Assembly: GCF_021560175.1 (NCBI RefSeq)
Contig: NZ_CP091110.1
Location: forward strand, 3,784,501 to 3,848,500
Reading direction: 5' to 3'
Source of the DNA: Neobacillus drentensis
GTDB lineage: Bacteria; Bacillota; Bacilli; Bacillales; Cytobacillaceae
Length of the DNA stretch: 64,000 nt
Both the position numbers and the translations under genes were made by a program. The notes under the pieces are model-generated. The model made no database searches and had not been told where the DNA came from. It worked only from the letters and a program-made list of their open reading frames with translations. Of the stretch, positions 1-8,729 are shown piece by piece (position 1 is the stretch's first letter; every line of letters begins with the position of its first letter).

Positions 1-245
1 ATGATGGGGCATGGCTAGGTGCTCCTGCTGGATTTATCAGAACAGATAATAGCCCAAAACCCTCATATGAAGTAATGAAAAAACTGATTAAAAATGACTG
101 GCATACAAATGTGTCATGCCAGACCGATGAAAACGGTACGGTTTCATTTGAAGGATTTCTTGGTGATTATGATCTTGTTTGTGGAGATAAGGAAGTTGCC
201 TTTAAATTAGATACAGATTCTGATACCGTACAGCTGGTAATCTAG
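1..245 (+). CDS. C-terminal fragment of GH10 endo-1,4-beta-xylanase-like protein (5' end outside window)
   Basis: An open frame enters from the left edge and ends at TAG 243-245. The roughly 80 visible residues begin DGAWLGAPAGF and contain a PKPSYEVMKKLI segment. This resembles the C-terminus of family 10 glycoside hydrolases, where a W...P..F.....PKPAY pattern closes the barrel. The last 40 residues (NGTVSFEGFLGDYDL) look like a short beta-rich tail as in intracellular Bacillus xylanases. The catalytic residues lie outside the window, so the family call is an inference from the tail only. A GC-rich inverted repeat follows the stop. Confidence 0.55.
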   Translation, partial: DGAWLGAPAGFIRTDNSPKPSYEVMKKLIKNDWHTNVSCQTDENGTVSFEGFLGDYDLVCGDKEVAFKLDTDSDTVQLVI

Positions 246-265
246 TCCGGGCTGTATAGTTGTAA

Positions 266-294
266 AGCTTCCGGCTAAATTTTGGCCGGAAGTT
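266..294 (+). terminator. Hairpin after the xylanase-like gene
   Basis: Eight-base stem CTTCCGGC (268-275) pairs with GCCGGAAG (285-292) around a 9-nt A/T loop, about 22 nt after the stop codon. Only a short T run follows, so termination strength is uncertain. Confidence 0.5.
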
Positions 295-400
295 TGCACA
301 TGGGTAAAACCTTATTTCCTTTAAAATCTAGCCCTCTTTAGCTTAATAACTTTTTCCTTAAAACTTTTTTAAACAATAGATAGGATTAAACATTAGTAGA

Positions 401-438
401 GAAGAAGGTGCTTTCCAATAGGAAAACACCTTCTTTCT
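401..438. terminator. Bidirectional terminator
   Basis: Nearly perfect 16-base inverted repeat (GAAGAAGGTGCTTTCC against GGAAAACACCTTCTTT) with a 4-nt AATA loop. It sits just beyond the 3' end of the minus-strand copper-protein gene and can terminate from either side. Confidence 0.65.
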
Positions 439-469
439 CGATAACGGTTTAAAGCTTTTCACAATTGTA

Positions 470-799
470 CTAAGCAGTTAACTTTCTACAAGCTTCTGCA
501 CACCTTAAGCATGCCTCTGCGCAATTTTGACAATGTGGATGTTGGTGGTTTTGACACTCTTTTCCACATTCTTCACAAATTGTTGCACACACTTGTGCTA
601 ATTCGGAAATGAATGGTGTTCCTCTGGCAATCGCCTGTTCTAAATAGGAGCAAATATCCGCACACTCCCGGTCTAAGCGGATACACTTCGACATCATTCG
701 AACATTCTCCTCTTCCAAACAAGCATCGAAACAGTGGTTACAAGCTACCATACATTCATGGAGAGATTCAATAACAGATTGATATTGTTCGTGTGACAT
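470..799 (-). CDS. Four-helix-bundle copper-binding protein (DUF326, Csp/YhjQ-like)
   Basis: A 109-residue protein unusually rich in regularly spaced cysteines: CMVACNHCFDAC near the N-terminus, CADIC in the middle, and CATICEECGKEC, HCQNCAEAC and CRKL at the end. This is the pattern of the DUF326 four-helix-bundle family, whose characterised members (Csp) store Cu(I) by lining the bundle core with Cys thiolates. There is no signal peptide, so it is expected in the cytosol. I chose the ATG at 799 because GGAGG sits seven bases upstream. An upstream in-frame ATG would place that ribosome binding site inside the gene. A terminator lies just downstream at 401-438. Confidence 0.85.
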   Translation of the reverse strand: MSHEQYQSVIESLHECMVACNHCFDACLEEENVRMMSKCIRLDRECADICSYLEQAIARGTPFISELAQVCATICEECGKECQNHQHPHCQNCAEACLRCAEACRKLTA

Positions 800-888
800 C
801 TCTATACCTCCTTCAAGCATTCTATATTCTTATAACCTTTTCTTCATTGTGTTAAACAAAAGGTTTATTTTTTAAGGCTAATTTCAGG

Positions 889-1090
889 TTTCATTGTCCG
901 CGAGGGTTTTTTTTGCCTAAGACGGTAAATGAAACCGTCTCTCATTGCCCGCGAGCAAGTTTTATTACCTAAGACGGTAAATCAAACCATGTTTCATTGC
1001 CCGCAAACCAGTTTTTTATCCTAAGACGGTAAATCAAACCGTCTCTCATTGCCCAAGTGAAGCATTTTTTGTAAGAAATGGTAAATGAAA
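889..1090. repeat. 52-bp tandem repeat, four copies, each with an internal palindrome
   Basis: The motif TYTCATTG recurs at 889, 940, 992 and 1044, giving a period of 51-52 bp. Each unit reads TYTCATTGCCCGCGAG, a T-rich stretch, then CCTAAGACGGTAAATSAAACC. AGACGGT...ACCGTCT forms a 7-bp inverted repeat across unit junctions. The fourth copy is degenerate. No open frame covers it. Confidence 0.8.
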
Positions 1091-1318
1091 CTTACCCTCA
1101 ATAACTATAAGAGAGCAGGTGATCATCCAAACGGCCAAATGAATCCAAATTGGCCTAGATTCGCTCCCTAGTTCCCTTTTCCCAAAAAGTAATTTGGGTA
1201 AATATTAATCGTTTTCTAGTCATTCCGGCTTCCTATCATTCTCATCATTTTTTAATGTTTAAAGCTGTTTATTTAGTCTAAATAGAGGTAGAAGTCAGTA
1301 TTTAAGGGGGCACACCAA
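1091..1318. other. Intergenic leader of the APC permease
   Basis: This stretch follows the tandem repeat and precedes the permease. It contains AAGGGGG at about 1304-1310, a suitable ribosome binding site for the ATG at 1319. I see no riboswitch and no convincing promoter. Confidence 0.4.
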
Positions 1319-2719
1319 ATGCGAAATGAGCATACTGTCAAACAGATGGTAAATGATAGCAAGAAGCATGAACGAGAAAAAGGGAATACAAAGGGGATTG
1401 GATGGTGGCAGTTGTCCCTAATAGGCATTGGTTCTATTATCGGCGCCGGCTTTTTACTGGGGACGGGACTATCCATTAAAACCGCTGGGACCTCAATGAT
1501 ATTTGCCTACCTGCTTGGTGGAATCATTGCGTTTTTAGCCTTCAGTGCACTGGCAGAGATGTCAGTACATGACCCTCAGCCAGGGTCATTCCGAACTTAT
1601 GCACGCTTAGCCTTCGGGGAACGGATTGGGTTTATAAGTGGATGGATGTATTGGATATCAGGCGTTCTTATCATGTCAAGCGAAGTGACTGCATTGTCCA
1701 TTTTCACCCAATACTGGTTTCATCATGTACCATTATGGATATTTGCAATTATTTATTCGGTACTTGGACTTGGGATTAATCTTTTAGGGATGAGAAATTT
1801 CGGCAAAATCGAGACATTATTTGCCGTAGTGAAAATATCCACATTGGTGATATTTATCCTTTTTGGGTTATTGCTGCTGTTTGGGGTCATATCAGCTGGA
1901 ACCACCAGTATTCATCCGGGAACCGTGTTCCATATGACCAGCTTGTTCCCGCACGGTTTTACTGGCTGGTGGTCTTCCCTAATTTTTGCCCTATTTTCAT
2001 TCGGGGGGATTGCGGTAATCGGAGTCACTTCAAACGAGCTAAAACATAAAAAGGATGTTAGTAAATCGGGTATCGTCCTAATCATCACCCTTTTGTGCCT
2101 ATATGTACTATCTTTGTTTATGGTGGTTTCAATGGTTAGCTGGACAAAAATCGATGAAGGAGAAAGCCCGTTTGTTACAGCCTTGTCAAACTTTCCCATC
2201 CCATATCTTGGCACCATTTTTAACATCATAATCATTAGTGCGGCATTTTCTACGATGGTGGGGTCCTTGTTTTCGATCACGAAGGTCATGGTATCCTTAT
2301 CAAATGATGGAGAAGCACCCAAGACCTTTTCCAAAACCACGAAAAAAGGTGTTCCTTTACATGCCTTGCTGCTAGGATTTTCAGGACTAGCAGCAGCGAT
2401 TATTGTCTCCTTATTTCTTCCGAGTACCGTATACGAATATTTAACAACGGCAGCAGGTGTAACACTAATATTAAACTGGTGTATCATTCTTGCCTCCCAA
2501 ATTACGTATCGGAAAACCTATTTGGATCAGTCAAAGGTGTCTTTTAAAATGTCGGGGTCACCATTTACTTCCTATTCGGGAATTGTTCTGATCGTCTTTG
2601 TTTTATGCGGTGGGCTTTTTAGACCGAATGAGCGTTACGGCTTATTTATCAGCCTAGGGATAATCCTCATTATATTTCTGGCATACAGCTTCTTCGGAGG
2701 GAAAAGGAAAGGAAATTAA
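1319..2719 (+). CDS. APC-superfamily amino acid permease
   Basis: A 466-residue integral membrane protein with about 12 hydrophobic segments. A cytosolic N-terminal tail of about 25 charged residues precedes GIGSIIGAGFLLGTG, the glycine-rich TM1 motif (IG.IIG.G...G) of the amino acid/polyamine/organocation superfamily. A second family motif, FGGIAVIGVTSNELK, lies near residue 230. Length is normal for the family. Substrate cannot be deduced, but a stand-alone argininosuccinate lyase homologue lies convergently next door. The ATG at 1319 is preceded by an AAGGGGG ribosome binding site. Confidence 0.85.
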   Translation: MRNEHTVKQMVNDSKKHEREKGNTKGIGWWQLSLIGIGSIIGAGFLLGTGLSIKTAGTSMIFAYLLGGIIAFLAFSALAEMSVHDPQPGSFRTYARLAFGERIGFISGWMYWISGVLIMSSEVTALSIFTQYWFHHVPLWIFAIIYSVLGLGINLLGMRNFGKIETLFAVVKISTLVIFILFGLLLLFGVISAGTTSIHPGTVFHMTSLFPHGFTGWWSSLIFALFSFGGIAVIGVTSNELKHKKDVSKSGIVLIITLLCLYVLSLFMVVSMVSWTKIDEGESPFVTALSNFPIPYLGTIFNIIIISAAFSTMVGSLFSITKVMVSLSNDGEAPKTFSKTTKKGVPLHALLLGFSGLAAAIIVSLFLPSTVYEYLTTAAGVTLILNWCIILASQITYRKTYLDQSKVSFKMSGSPFTSYSGIVLIVFVLCGGLFRPNERYGLFISLGIILIIFLAYSFFGGKRKGN

Positions 2720-2730
2720 TCTAAGATATT

Positions 2731-2766
2731 CACCTCTCCACCAGGGCTGATTTCTGGTGGGTGGTG
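2731..2766 (+). terminator. Hairpin between convergent permease and argH-like genes
   Basis: Nested stems CACC/GGTG and CCACCAG/CTGGTGG (2738-2744 with 2754-2760) follow the permease stop by 12 nt. There is no strong T run, so the call is moderate. Confidence 0.45.
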
Positions 2767-2841
2767 ACTTATACGGGCTCCATCTTACTAAAGCCTTTGG
2801 TAATAAGGTCAGCTTTATTATGTTTTATTACTTGTCAACCA

Positions 2842-4365
2842 TTAAGGTTCCATGTCATCCTTTTTGCCCCACCTGCTTGTCAGTTGATCAAGTTTTTCCA
2901 TACAAACCTTCATTCGATTAACCTCCATATCGTGTAAAGAAAGATGGTGTTGTAGACTAGCTTCCCTTTCCACAATGGCCCGCTTCATTTCCTCCGGTGC
3001 TGGTCCGCCAGGCAGAGATCGAATTTTTACAAAGTGTTCTGGGTCCATTGCTGTTCGAATGACCTCCTCCGGTAAATCCAACGAAACTCCGACAACTGCT
3101 TTTGCCGCTTCATCAACGAGTAGAGATGTGACATGAGTTGCATTCAAGCCTCTGGCCAAAGCAATTTTCACCACCTCGCTGGCAATGGCATGAGCGGTGC
3201 GGAACGGGATGTTAGCTTCCCTAAACAGAGTATCGGCTAATTCGGTAATCGTCGCAAAACTCTCTTGGGCCCTTCTTTTTAACAGTGCTTCATTCACTTC
3301 AATTGTTCCAACCACCACTTTTGTTAGCCGAAAAACTTGATCAAAAAGCTGCAGGCCCTTCCATAAATACGGTTGAAGGTCATCTTCCGTATCGTTTATA
3401 TCTCCGTATGGTGTGTTATGTAACATTTGAAGTACAGTTTGGGCATTTCCAATTCCGCTTGAGCTTAATGCCCGAATATGCTCAAGTGAAACGGGATTTC
3501 TTTTTTGCGGCATAATCGAACTCGTTTGCACATAGGGGTCTGCAACACGGATCGCTGAAAATTCCTGACTAGACCATAAGAGAAGATCTTGCGAAAATCG
3601 GCCGAGATTGATAAAGGTTAATTGGATCGCTGTCGCAATTTCCCCTAAATAATCAGCACCCCCAATAGAATCATAGGCACTCTTGATGATTTTCGGGAAT
3701 CCTAATAACTCTGCGATCCTTTTTCGGTCAATCGGAAATCCAGTCGTAGTGAAGGCCGCTGCACCGAGAGGACTGGCATTGCATGTATCATAGGCTGCCT
3801 TTAATCTTTTTAAGTCACGGTCAACGACATCGTAGATTCCCAGTAAATAATGAGAAAACGTCATCGGCTGGGCCTGCTGTGTATGAGTATGCCCCAGAAC
3901 AATGGTTTCCTTATAGGTATCAATCACCCTCAAAAGGGTTTCTTGAAAGGAAAGCAGCGCCTCAATGGCGAGAAGAATCTTGTCCCTAAGAACCATCCTG
4001 TACATGGCAACACCCATATCGTTGCGACTCCTGGCAAGGTGCAAACTTCCACCCATTTCGCCGGCAACGTTTATGATTTGGCTTTCTACAAGGAAAAAGA
4101 GATCCTCATACTGTCCATCATAGGTGGATTGAAGAAGTGCCTTCTTATCCAGTGCGTCAATACCTGCCAGGATTTGGGATGCTCCGCTCACCTCCAACAA
4201 TCCTTGCTCCACCAGCATAATTAGATGGGCTTTATGGATTGCCAGCATCGGCTCTAGTAAAGTTTGTTTGGCGTGCTCATAAGCAGGTGCCAATACTACC
4301 TCTGAATAAGTCGCTCCAGGAAACTTCCGCCCTTCCTTTTTCAAAATGCTTTCCTTACTATCCAA
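2842..4365 (-). CDS. Argininosuccinate lyase family protein (ArgH paralogue)
   Basis: Member of the fumarase/aspartase superfamily. It carries the signature SSIMPQKRNP with the flexible catalytic-serine loop, an HTHTQQAQPMTFSHYL segment, and the ARSRNDM motif typical of argininosuccinate lyases, which split argininosuccinate to arginine and fumarate. The usual ArgH N-terminus (WGGRF) is absent and replaced by DSKESILKKEGRKFPG. There is no argG beside it, so this is probably a paralogue acting on a related C-N bond rather than the biosynthetic enzyme. I prefer the TTG at 4365, which has GGGGGG six bases upstream. The ATG at 4392 has no ribosome binding site and would add nine residues. The operon is a single gene. 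Confidence 0.75.
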   Translation of the reverse strand: MDSKESILKKEGRKFPGATYSEVVLAPAYEHAKQTLLEPMLAIHKAHLIMLVEQGLLEVSGASQILAGIDALDKKALLQSTYDGQYEDLFFLVESQIINVAGEMGGSLHLARSRNDMGVAMYRMVLRDKILLAIEALLSFQETLLRVIDTYKETIVLGHTHTQQAQPMTFSHYLLGIYDVVDRDLKRLKAAYDTCNASPLGAAAFTTTGFPIDRKRIAELLGFPKIIKSAYDSIGGADYLGEIATAIQLTFINLGRFSQDLLLWSSQEFSAIRVADPYVQTSSIMPQKRNPVSLEHIRALSSSGIGNAQTVLQMLHNTPYGDINDTEDDLQPYLWKGLQLFDQVFRLTKVVVGTIEVNEALLKRRAQESFATITELADTLFREANIPFRTAHAIASEVVKIALARGLNATHVTSLLVDEAAKAVVGVSLDLPEEVIRTAMDPEHFVKIRSLPGGPAPEEMKRAIVEREASLQHHLSLHDMEVNRMKVCMEKLDQLTSRWGKKDDMEP

Positions 4366-4467
4366 TACAATCCCCCCTAAAAATCCTAACATTATGACAA
4401 GTAAACTTTAGAAAATGAAACAAGAGAAAAAGGTTCACCTTTTGTTGGTCTGCAGCCTCTTATTCTT

Positions 4468-4498
4468 ATAAAAAAAGCATGAACATTATATGTTCATG
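4468..4498 (-). terminator. Rho-independent terminator
   Basis: Stem CATGAACA (4478-4485) with TGTTCATG (4491-4498). Read on the minus strand, the hairpin is followed by GCTTTTTTT. It blocks read-through from the glycine operon into the argH-like gene. Confidence 0.65.
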
Positions 4499-4677
4499 AC
4501 GTCGGTTTTCCAGAAGACTTCTACTTTTCAATTATTCTTATTGGAAATTAATTATAACAATTATTTACCTTTCTTTCGATATTTTCTTAAAATTATAATT
4601 TTTCAATTAATCCTAACTACTGAAGTCTTGTACTTCAATCGTCAACTAGGATAATTTTTACCCATTTCCGATTAATA

Positions 4678-4712
4678 AAAGCTTGCAGATAACAATCATC
4701 CGCAAGCTTTTT
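4678..4712 (-). terminator. Terminator at end of glycine catabolic operon
   Basis: Inverted repeat AAAGCTTGC...GCAAGCTTT with flanking T-rich ends, directly after the small membrane protein gene. It can act in both directions. Confidence 0.65.
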
Positions 4713-4726
4713 CTACTATCCTAATA

Positions 4727-4912
4727 CTACAAACGATTAATCACATTAAATAGTGTATTAATTAAAATACCAACGGCAAATAGCAGCAACATGATATGTA
4801 TGTAGTTTACGGTATGATTTCGTTTACTCTTGATAAAAAAACAGATCCACAGAATAGCTAATACGAAATGAATAACGCCTAGTACATGTTCATTTTCTGC
4901 CAAAAAAACCAT
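4727..4912 (-). CDS. Small two-TM membrane protein, function unknown
   Basis: About 60 residues with two hydrophobic helices (roughly 10-26 and 38-56) separated by a basic loop SKRNHTVNY, so an N-out/C-out or N-in/C-in hairpin is expected. I do not recognise the family. The ribosome binding site AGGAG abuts the ATG at 4912. The TTG at 4903, nine bases downstream of AGGAG, may be the real start. It lies about 20 bp after the purU stop and just before a terminator, so it is probably the last gene of the glycine operon. Confidence 0.5.
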   Translation of the reverse strand: MVFLAENEHVLGVIHFVLAILWICFFIKSKRNHTVNYIHIMLLLFAVGILINTLFNVINRL

Positions 4913-4934
4913 CTCCTATCATCTGCCGCTAAAC

Positions 4935-5804
4935 TTATGTAAAAACAATCGTTTTATTGCCATGGACAAGTACTTTATCTTCAACATGCCAGGAAACTGC
5001 TTCAGCAAGGACCTTTTTCTCGACATGTCGTCCGGCAGTCTTTAAATCTTCAACTGTATAACGATGATTAATCCGTTGCACATCTTGTTCGATGATCGGT
5101 CCTTCATCAAGATCATTGGTAACGTAATGAGCCGTTGCTCCGATTAACTTTACGCCGCGGTTAAACGCTCTTACATAAGGATTCGCACCAACAAATGCCG
5201 GTAAGAACGAGTGATGGATGTTAATAATTTGATTCGGAAAATGAGAAATAAATTTGGGGGAAAGAATCTGCATATACCTGGCCAGGACAATAAAGTCTAC
5301 TTTCCCTTCCAACAGCTCTAATGCTTTCTGTTCGGCTTCTTCTTTTGTTTCATGTGACATGGGGATATGATAAAAAGGGATGCCATACCCCTCAACTACC
5401 GCTTTTAAGTCGGGATGATTACTGATGACCATCGGGATATCTACTTGTATTTCCTTAGACTTCCAGCGCCAAAGAAGCTCATTCAGACAATGATCTGCTT
5501 TGGAAACAAAGATGGCCATTTGCTTTCTTTTGTTCGTACTGCTAAGCTGCCATTCTAGCTTATAGTCCCGTCCCATTACATGTAAATCCTGTTCTAGCTT
5601 CTCAATTGAGGCATCCATGACTTCCATTTCAAACTCAATCCGCATAAAAAATACACCTGAGTGTGGATCTGTCGTATGTTGGTCAAAATGGACAATATTT
5701 GCTTTATGTTCTAATAAAAAATTGGTAACTTTTGAAATAATACCAGGCTTTTCTGGACAAGAAATTAATAATTTCGCACGGTTAAGGTTTTCTTTTGTAC
5801 TCAT
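4935..5804 (-). CDS. purU: Formyltetrahydrofolate deformylase
   Basis: Hydrolyses 10-formyl-THF to formate and THF in the cytosol. The N-terminal ~85 residues form an ACT domain (AKLLISCPEKPGIISKVTNFLLEH). The C-terminal formyltransferase fold shows FVSKADHCLNELLWRW, HIPMSHETK, the catalytic-loop INIHHSFLPAFVGANPY and GATAHYVTNDLDEGPII. Length of 289 residues is normal. I chose the ATG at 5804 because GGGAG lies a few bases upstream. The farther ATG at 5834 lacks a good site. Downstream of lpdA and the glycine cleavage genes, it likely relieves build-up of one-carbon-loaded folate when glycine is degraded. Confidence 0.9.
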   Translation of the reverse strand: MSTKENLNRAKLLISCPEKPGIISKVTNFLLEHKANIVHFDQHTTDPHSGVFFMRIEFEMEVMDASIEKLEQDLHVMGRDYKLEWQLSSTNKRKQMAIFVSKADHCLNELLWRWKSKEIQVDIPMVISNHPDLKAVVEGYGIPFYHIPMSHETKEEAEQKALELLEGKVDFIVLARYMQILSPKFISHFPNQIINIHHSFLPAFVGANPYVRAFNRGVKLIGATAHYVTNDLDEGPIIEQDVQRINHRYTVEDLKTAGRHVEKKVLAEAVSWHVEDKVLVHGNKTIVFT

Positions 5805-5935
5805 TCTCCCACCATCCCTTCGCCAATGGTTCATGTATAATCAATTGATTAGAAGGGCAATCCTTCCAACCTATCAGGAATCCTCTCAAACTGCTAAACT
5901 ATTTTTGTGAGACGATTATTCTTCATATGTTTGGA

Positions 5936-7342
5936 TTAACCATGAATGGCCTTTCCATCTATAGACAACACTGCTTCACCAATCGCTTCGGATAAGGTTG
6001 GATGTGGATGGATCGTATGAGCAATGTCCATGGCAGTTGCATTCAATACACGGGCTAAACCAACCTCTGTAATCATATCCGTTACATGGGGACCGACCAT
6101 ATGGGCTCCTAACAGTTTATCCGTACCTTCCTCGACAACCAGTTTGATAAATCCGTCTGATTCTCCTAAAACGAGGGCTTTTCCAATTGCTCGGAATGAG
6201 AATTTACCAGTTTTAACTTGAAATCCCTTCTCCTTCGCTTCCTCTTCTGTGAGGCCAACACTCGCTACTTCTGGGCTGCAGTAGACACATTTTGGAACTA
6301 GCGTGGGATCAAGCATGTTCGGGTTTTCCCCTGCCATATGTTCAACTGCAATAATGCCTTCATGTGAAGCGACATGGGCAAGCTGTAATCCCCCGATACA
6401 ATCGCCAATGGCATAGATAGTGGCTTCTTTCGTTTGATAGAATTCATTTGTTTTGATAAACATGCCATTCATTTCAACCTCGGTTTTATCAAGCCCAATT
6501 CCTTCTACATTTGGCAGCCTGCCTACTGATACTAAAAGTTTGTCTGCAGAATAGGACACTTCTTTCCCTTTATGCTCCGCCTTAATCGAAACACCCTCCC
6601 CTTTTTCAAGCGTTTCTGAAAGAACCCTTGCTCCTGTGACAATTTTAACTCCTTTTTTCTTTAGTAACCGTTGGATTTCTTTTGAAACGTCTTTATCTTC
6701 TGTCGGTAAAATACGATCGGCATATTCAAGTACTGTCACCTGCACATCGAAATCTACGAGCATCGATGCCCACTCGATTCCAATTACTCCGCCGCCAACA
6801 ATGATGATTGATTTTGGCAGCGTTTCCATTTCTAACGCTTCATCAGACGTCATGACATACTTCTCATCCGCCTCCAAGCCTTGAAATGTTCTTGGCCGCG
6901 AACCAGTGGCAATTAAAATCTTCCGCGGGCTTACAATGACTTCCCCTTCCCCATTATTTAATTGTATTAAAACATCCTTTGATTCTAGGATACTTCCTTT
7001 TCCCTCATACAAATCGATTTTCCCTTTTTTCATTAAATGCTGTATCCCTTTAAACAGGCGGTCCTTAATGTCTTCTTTCCTGTCTTGTACCAATGAAAAA
7101 TCAAGTCCAACTTCTGGAGCGATGATACCAAATGCGCGGGCATTTTTTGTTTGCGCGTATAGTTCTGCACTTCGCAATAAGGCCTTTGATGGGATACATC
7201 CGGCATGAAGGCATGTTCCGCCTACTTTCCCTTTTTCAACTACCGCCACTTTAAAGCCTAATTGGGAGGCACGAATCGCTGCGACATACCCGCCGGGTCC
7301 CCCGCCGATGATCACAATGTCGTATTCTTTTGTCATGTTCAT
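5936..7342 (-). CDS. lpdA: Dihydrolipoyl dehydrogenase (L-protein / E3)
   Basis: A 468-residue FAD/NAD flavoprotein that reoxidises the dihydrolipoyl arm of GcvH (and possibly 2-oxoacid dehydrogenases). It shows an N-terminal FAD motif GGGPGGYVAA, the redox disulfide GGTCLHAGCIPSK (Cys44/Cys49), the NAD motif VGGGVIGIEWA, an FAD-binding YAIGDCIGG, and the C-terminal catalytic HPHPTLSEAIGEA with His-Glu. Being encoded inside the glycine operon, it is probably the dedicated L-protein of glycine cleavage. About 75 bp separate it from the IscA-like gene upstream. Confidence 0.93.
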   Translation of the reverse strand: MNMTKEYDIVIIGGGPGGYVAAIRASQLGFKVAVVEKGKVGGTCLHAGCIPSKALLRSAELYAQTKNARAFGIIAPEVGLDFSLVQDRKEDIKDRLFKGIQHLMKKGKIDLYEGKGSILESKDVLIQLNNGEGEVIVSPRKILIATGSRPRTFQGLEADEKYVMTSDEALEMETLPKSIIIVGGGVIGIEWASMLVDFDVQVTVLEYADRILPTEDKDVSKEIQRLLKKKGVKIVTGARVLSETLEKGEGVSIKAEHKGKEVSYSADKLLVSVGRLPNVEGIGLDKTEVEMNGMFIKTNEFYQTKEATIYAIGDCIGGLQLAHVASHEGIIAVEHMAGENPNMLDPTLVPKCVYCSPEVASVGLTEEEAKEKGFQVKTGKFSFRAIGKALVLGESDGFIKLVVEEGTDKLLGAHMVGPHVTDMITEVGLARVLNATAMDIAHTIHPHPTLSEAIGEAVLSIDGKAIHG

Positions 7343-7416
7343 TTCCCCTTTTTCTATTGTCGATGAAACCTAAAGGTAAGCTAAAGGTAAAAAAAGGTAA
7401 ATCTCCCAACCTCCAA

Positions 7417-7722
7417 TTAATCGAGCTCGATGGCACAAGAACTCGAGGTAAAACTGTCTCCGACTAGGAAACCCTGTTCGTCTTGAAAATCAATTTCGGT
7501 TTCTTCATCTAAATATCGTTTTGTGAAGGGATCCATTCGAAGTTGGATCCCTTCAAAATCCATATATAAATCGTTTCGACGCGGTTCATCGAACAGAATC
7601 GAAAACTTAACGGATATGCCGCATCCGCCTGCTACTTCGGCATCAATCCGAGGGATTCCCTCATTAATCTCAGCCAATTCTTTTAATTTGTGTATGGCTG
7701 CTTCCGTCATTTTTATTATCAT
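7417..7722 (-). CDS. HesB/IscA-like iron-sulfur biosynthesis family protein
   Basis: A 101-residue protein with the HesB/IscA beta fold. It begins IIKMTEAAIHKLKELA and has VAGGCGISVKFSI (Cys about 34) and a C-terminal SSSCAIEL. It has two of the three cysteines of classical A-type carriers (the C-x-C pair is reduced to one Cys), as in the YqkB-type Bacillus relatives. Its place between lipA and lpdA suggests supply or repair of the [4Fe-4S] clusters of LipA, an inference from context only. The ribosome binding site upstream of 7722 overlaps the end of the lipA region by a short gap. Confidence 0.75.
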   Translation of the reverse strand: MIIKMTEAAIHKLKELAEINEGIPRIDAEVAGGCGISVKFSILFDEPRRNDLYMDFEGIQLRMDPFTKRYLDEETEIDFQDEQGFLVGDSFTSSSCAIELD

Positions 7723-7757
7723 AGGACCTCACTTCTCCTAACGCTTTGTGACCTTCC

Positions 7758-8636
7758 TCACGCATTCGCCTTTGCTGCCTGGACCTGTTCGTCTGCGTGA
7801 TAGGAGGAGCGAACAAGCGGACCGGCTTCGCAGTGACTAAATCCTTTTGACATTGCAATTGATTTTAGTTCAGCAAACTCTTGTGGACTCCAATATTTTT
7901 GCACTTTTAAATGATGTTTAGTAGGCTGTAAATATTGGCCGATTGTCATAATATCGACCTGGTTCTGGCGAAGATCATCCATTGTTTCGATGATCTCTTC
8001 TTTTGTTTCACCAAGACCGATCATAATGCTTGATTTGGTTGGAATCTCGGGATTGAGTTCCTTTCCCCGGCGCAAAAACTCAAGGGACCGTTCGTATGTA
8101 GCCCGTGCTCTAATTTTTGGTGATAACCGTTTTACTGTTTCAATATTGTGATTTAAAATGTCGGGCTTCGCATCCATTAATGCTTTTAAGTTGTCGTATA
8201 CCCCATTCATATCGGATGGTAGAACTTCAATACTGCAAAATGGATTACGGCGTCTGACGGCTCTGACGGTTTCTGCAAACACTCCCGCTCCTCCGTCTTT
8301 TAAATCATCGCGGGCCACAGCTGTAATCACCACATGCTTTAACCCCATTTGCTCCACAGATTCAGCGACGCGCTCTGGCTCTTCCCAATCAAGCTCAGTC
8401 GGCAGCCCCGTTTGAACTGCACAGAATCGGCAAGCCCGTGTACATATACTTCCTAAAATCATAAAGGTTGCTGTTTTTCGTGATGCCCAGCATTCATGAA
8501 TGTTCGGACATTTGGCTTCTTCACAGACTGTGTGGAGCTTTTTTTCACGCATCATCGTTTTTAAGCCTGTATATTGTTCATTCGTATTTAATTTAATCTT
8601 GAGCCAATCTGGTTTACGTACATACTCGGTGGCCAT
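7758..8636 (-). CDS. lipA: Lipoyl synthase
   Basis: Radical SAM enzyme that inserts two sulfurs into octanoyl groups on lipoyl domains such as GcvH. It shows the auxiliary-cluster cysteines [12 protein letters not shown] (residues about 38-49), the radical SAM motif CTRACRFC, and the C-terminal serine that ligates the auxiliary cluster in [10 protein letters not shown]. Length 292 is normal. In this operon it can activate the GcvH encoded upstream. A hairpin between gcvPB and this gene may reduce its expression relative to the gcv genes. Confidence 0.93.
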   Translation of the reverse strand: MATEYVRKPDWLKIKLNTNEQYTGLKTMMREKKLHTVCEEAKCPNIHECWASRKTATFMILGSICTRACRFCAVQTGLPTELDWEEPERVAESVEQMGLKHVVITAVARDDLKDGGAGVFAETVRAVRRRNPFCSIEVLPSDMNGVYDNLKALMDAKPDILNHNIETVKRLSPKIRARATYERSLEFLRRGKELNPEIPTKSSIMIGLGETKEEIIETMDDLRQNQVDIMTIGQYLQPTKHHLKVQKYWSPQEFAELKSIAMSKGFSHCEAGPLVRSSYHADEQVQAAKANA

Positions 8637-8689
8637 CTAATTCACTCCTATGAACGGAACTTATTCTCAATATGGATTTAATAGAAAAT

Positions 8690-8719
8690 CATCTGTGCAG
8701 CGAATCGCTTGCACAGATG
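8690..8719 (-). terminator. Intra-operon hairpin between gcvPB and lipA
   Basis: Ten-base perfect stem CATCTGTGCA/TGCACAGATG (8690-8699 with 8710-8719). Read on the minus strand it is followed by ATTTTCTATT. It is likely a partial terminator that separates high gcv expression from lower lipA-lpdA-purU expression. Confidence 0.55.
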
Positions 8720-8729
8720 GAGTTTCAGT

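Larger units (their letters stand above)
4393..4726. other. Intergenic region between small membrane gene and argH-like gene
   Basis: A/T-rich stretch containing two minus-strand terminators (4468-4498 and 4678-4712, listed separately). I see no coding frame and no riboswitch. Confidence 0.5.

Noticed and set aside
889..1090. CRISPR array
   Set aside because: Period of 52 bp with similarity across the whole unit and no unique spacers; no cas genes nearby.
1912..2487. 191-codon frame antisense to the permease
   Set aside because: Shadow of a clear membrane-protein gene.
4393..4726. Riboswitch or T-box before the argH-like gene
   Set aside because: No T-box sequence or known aptamer motif; only terminators for the upstream operon are visible.
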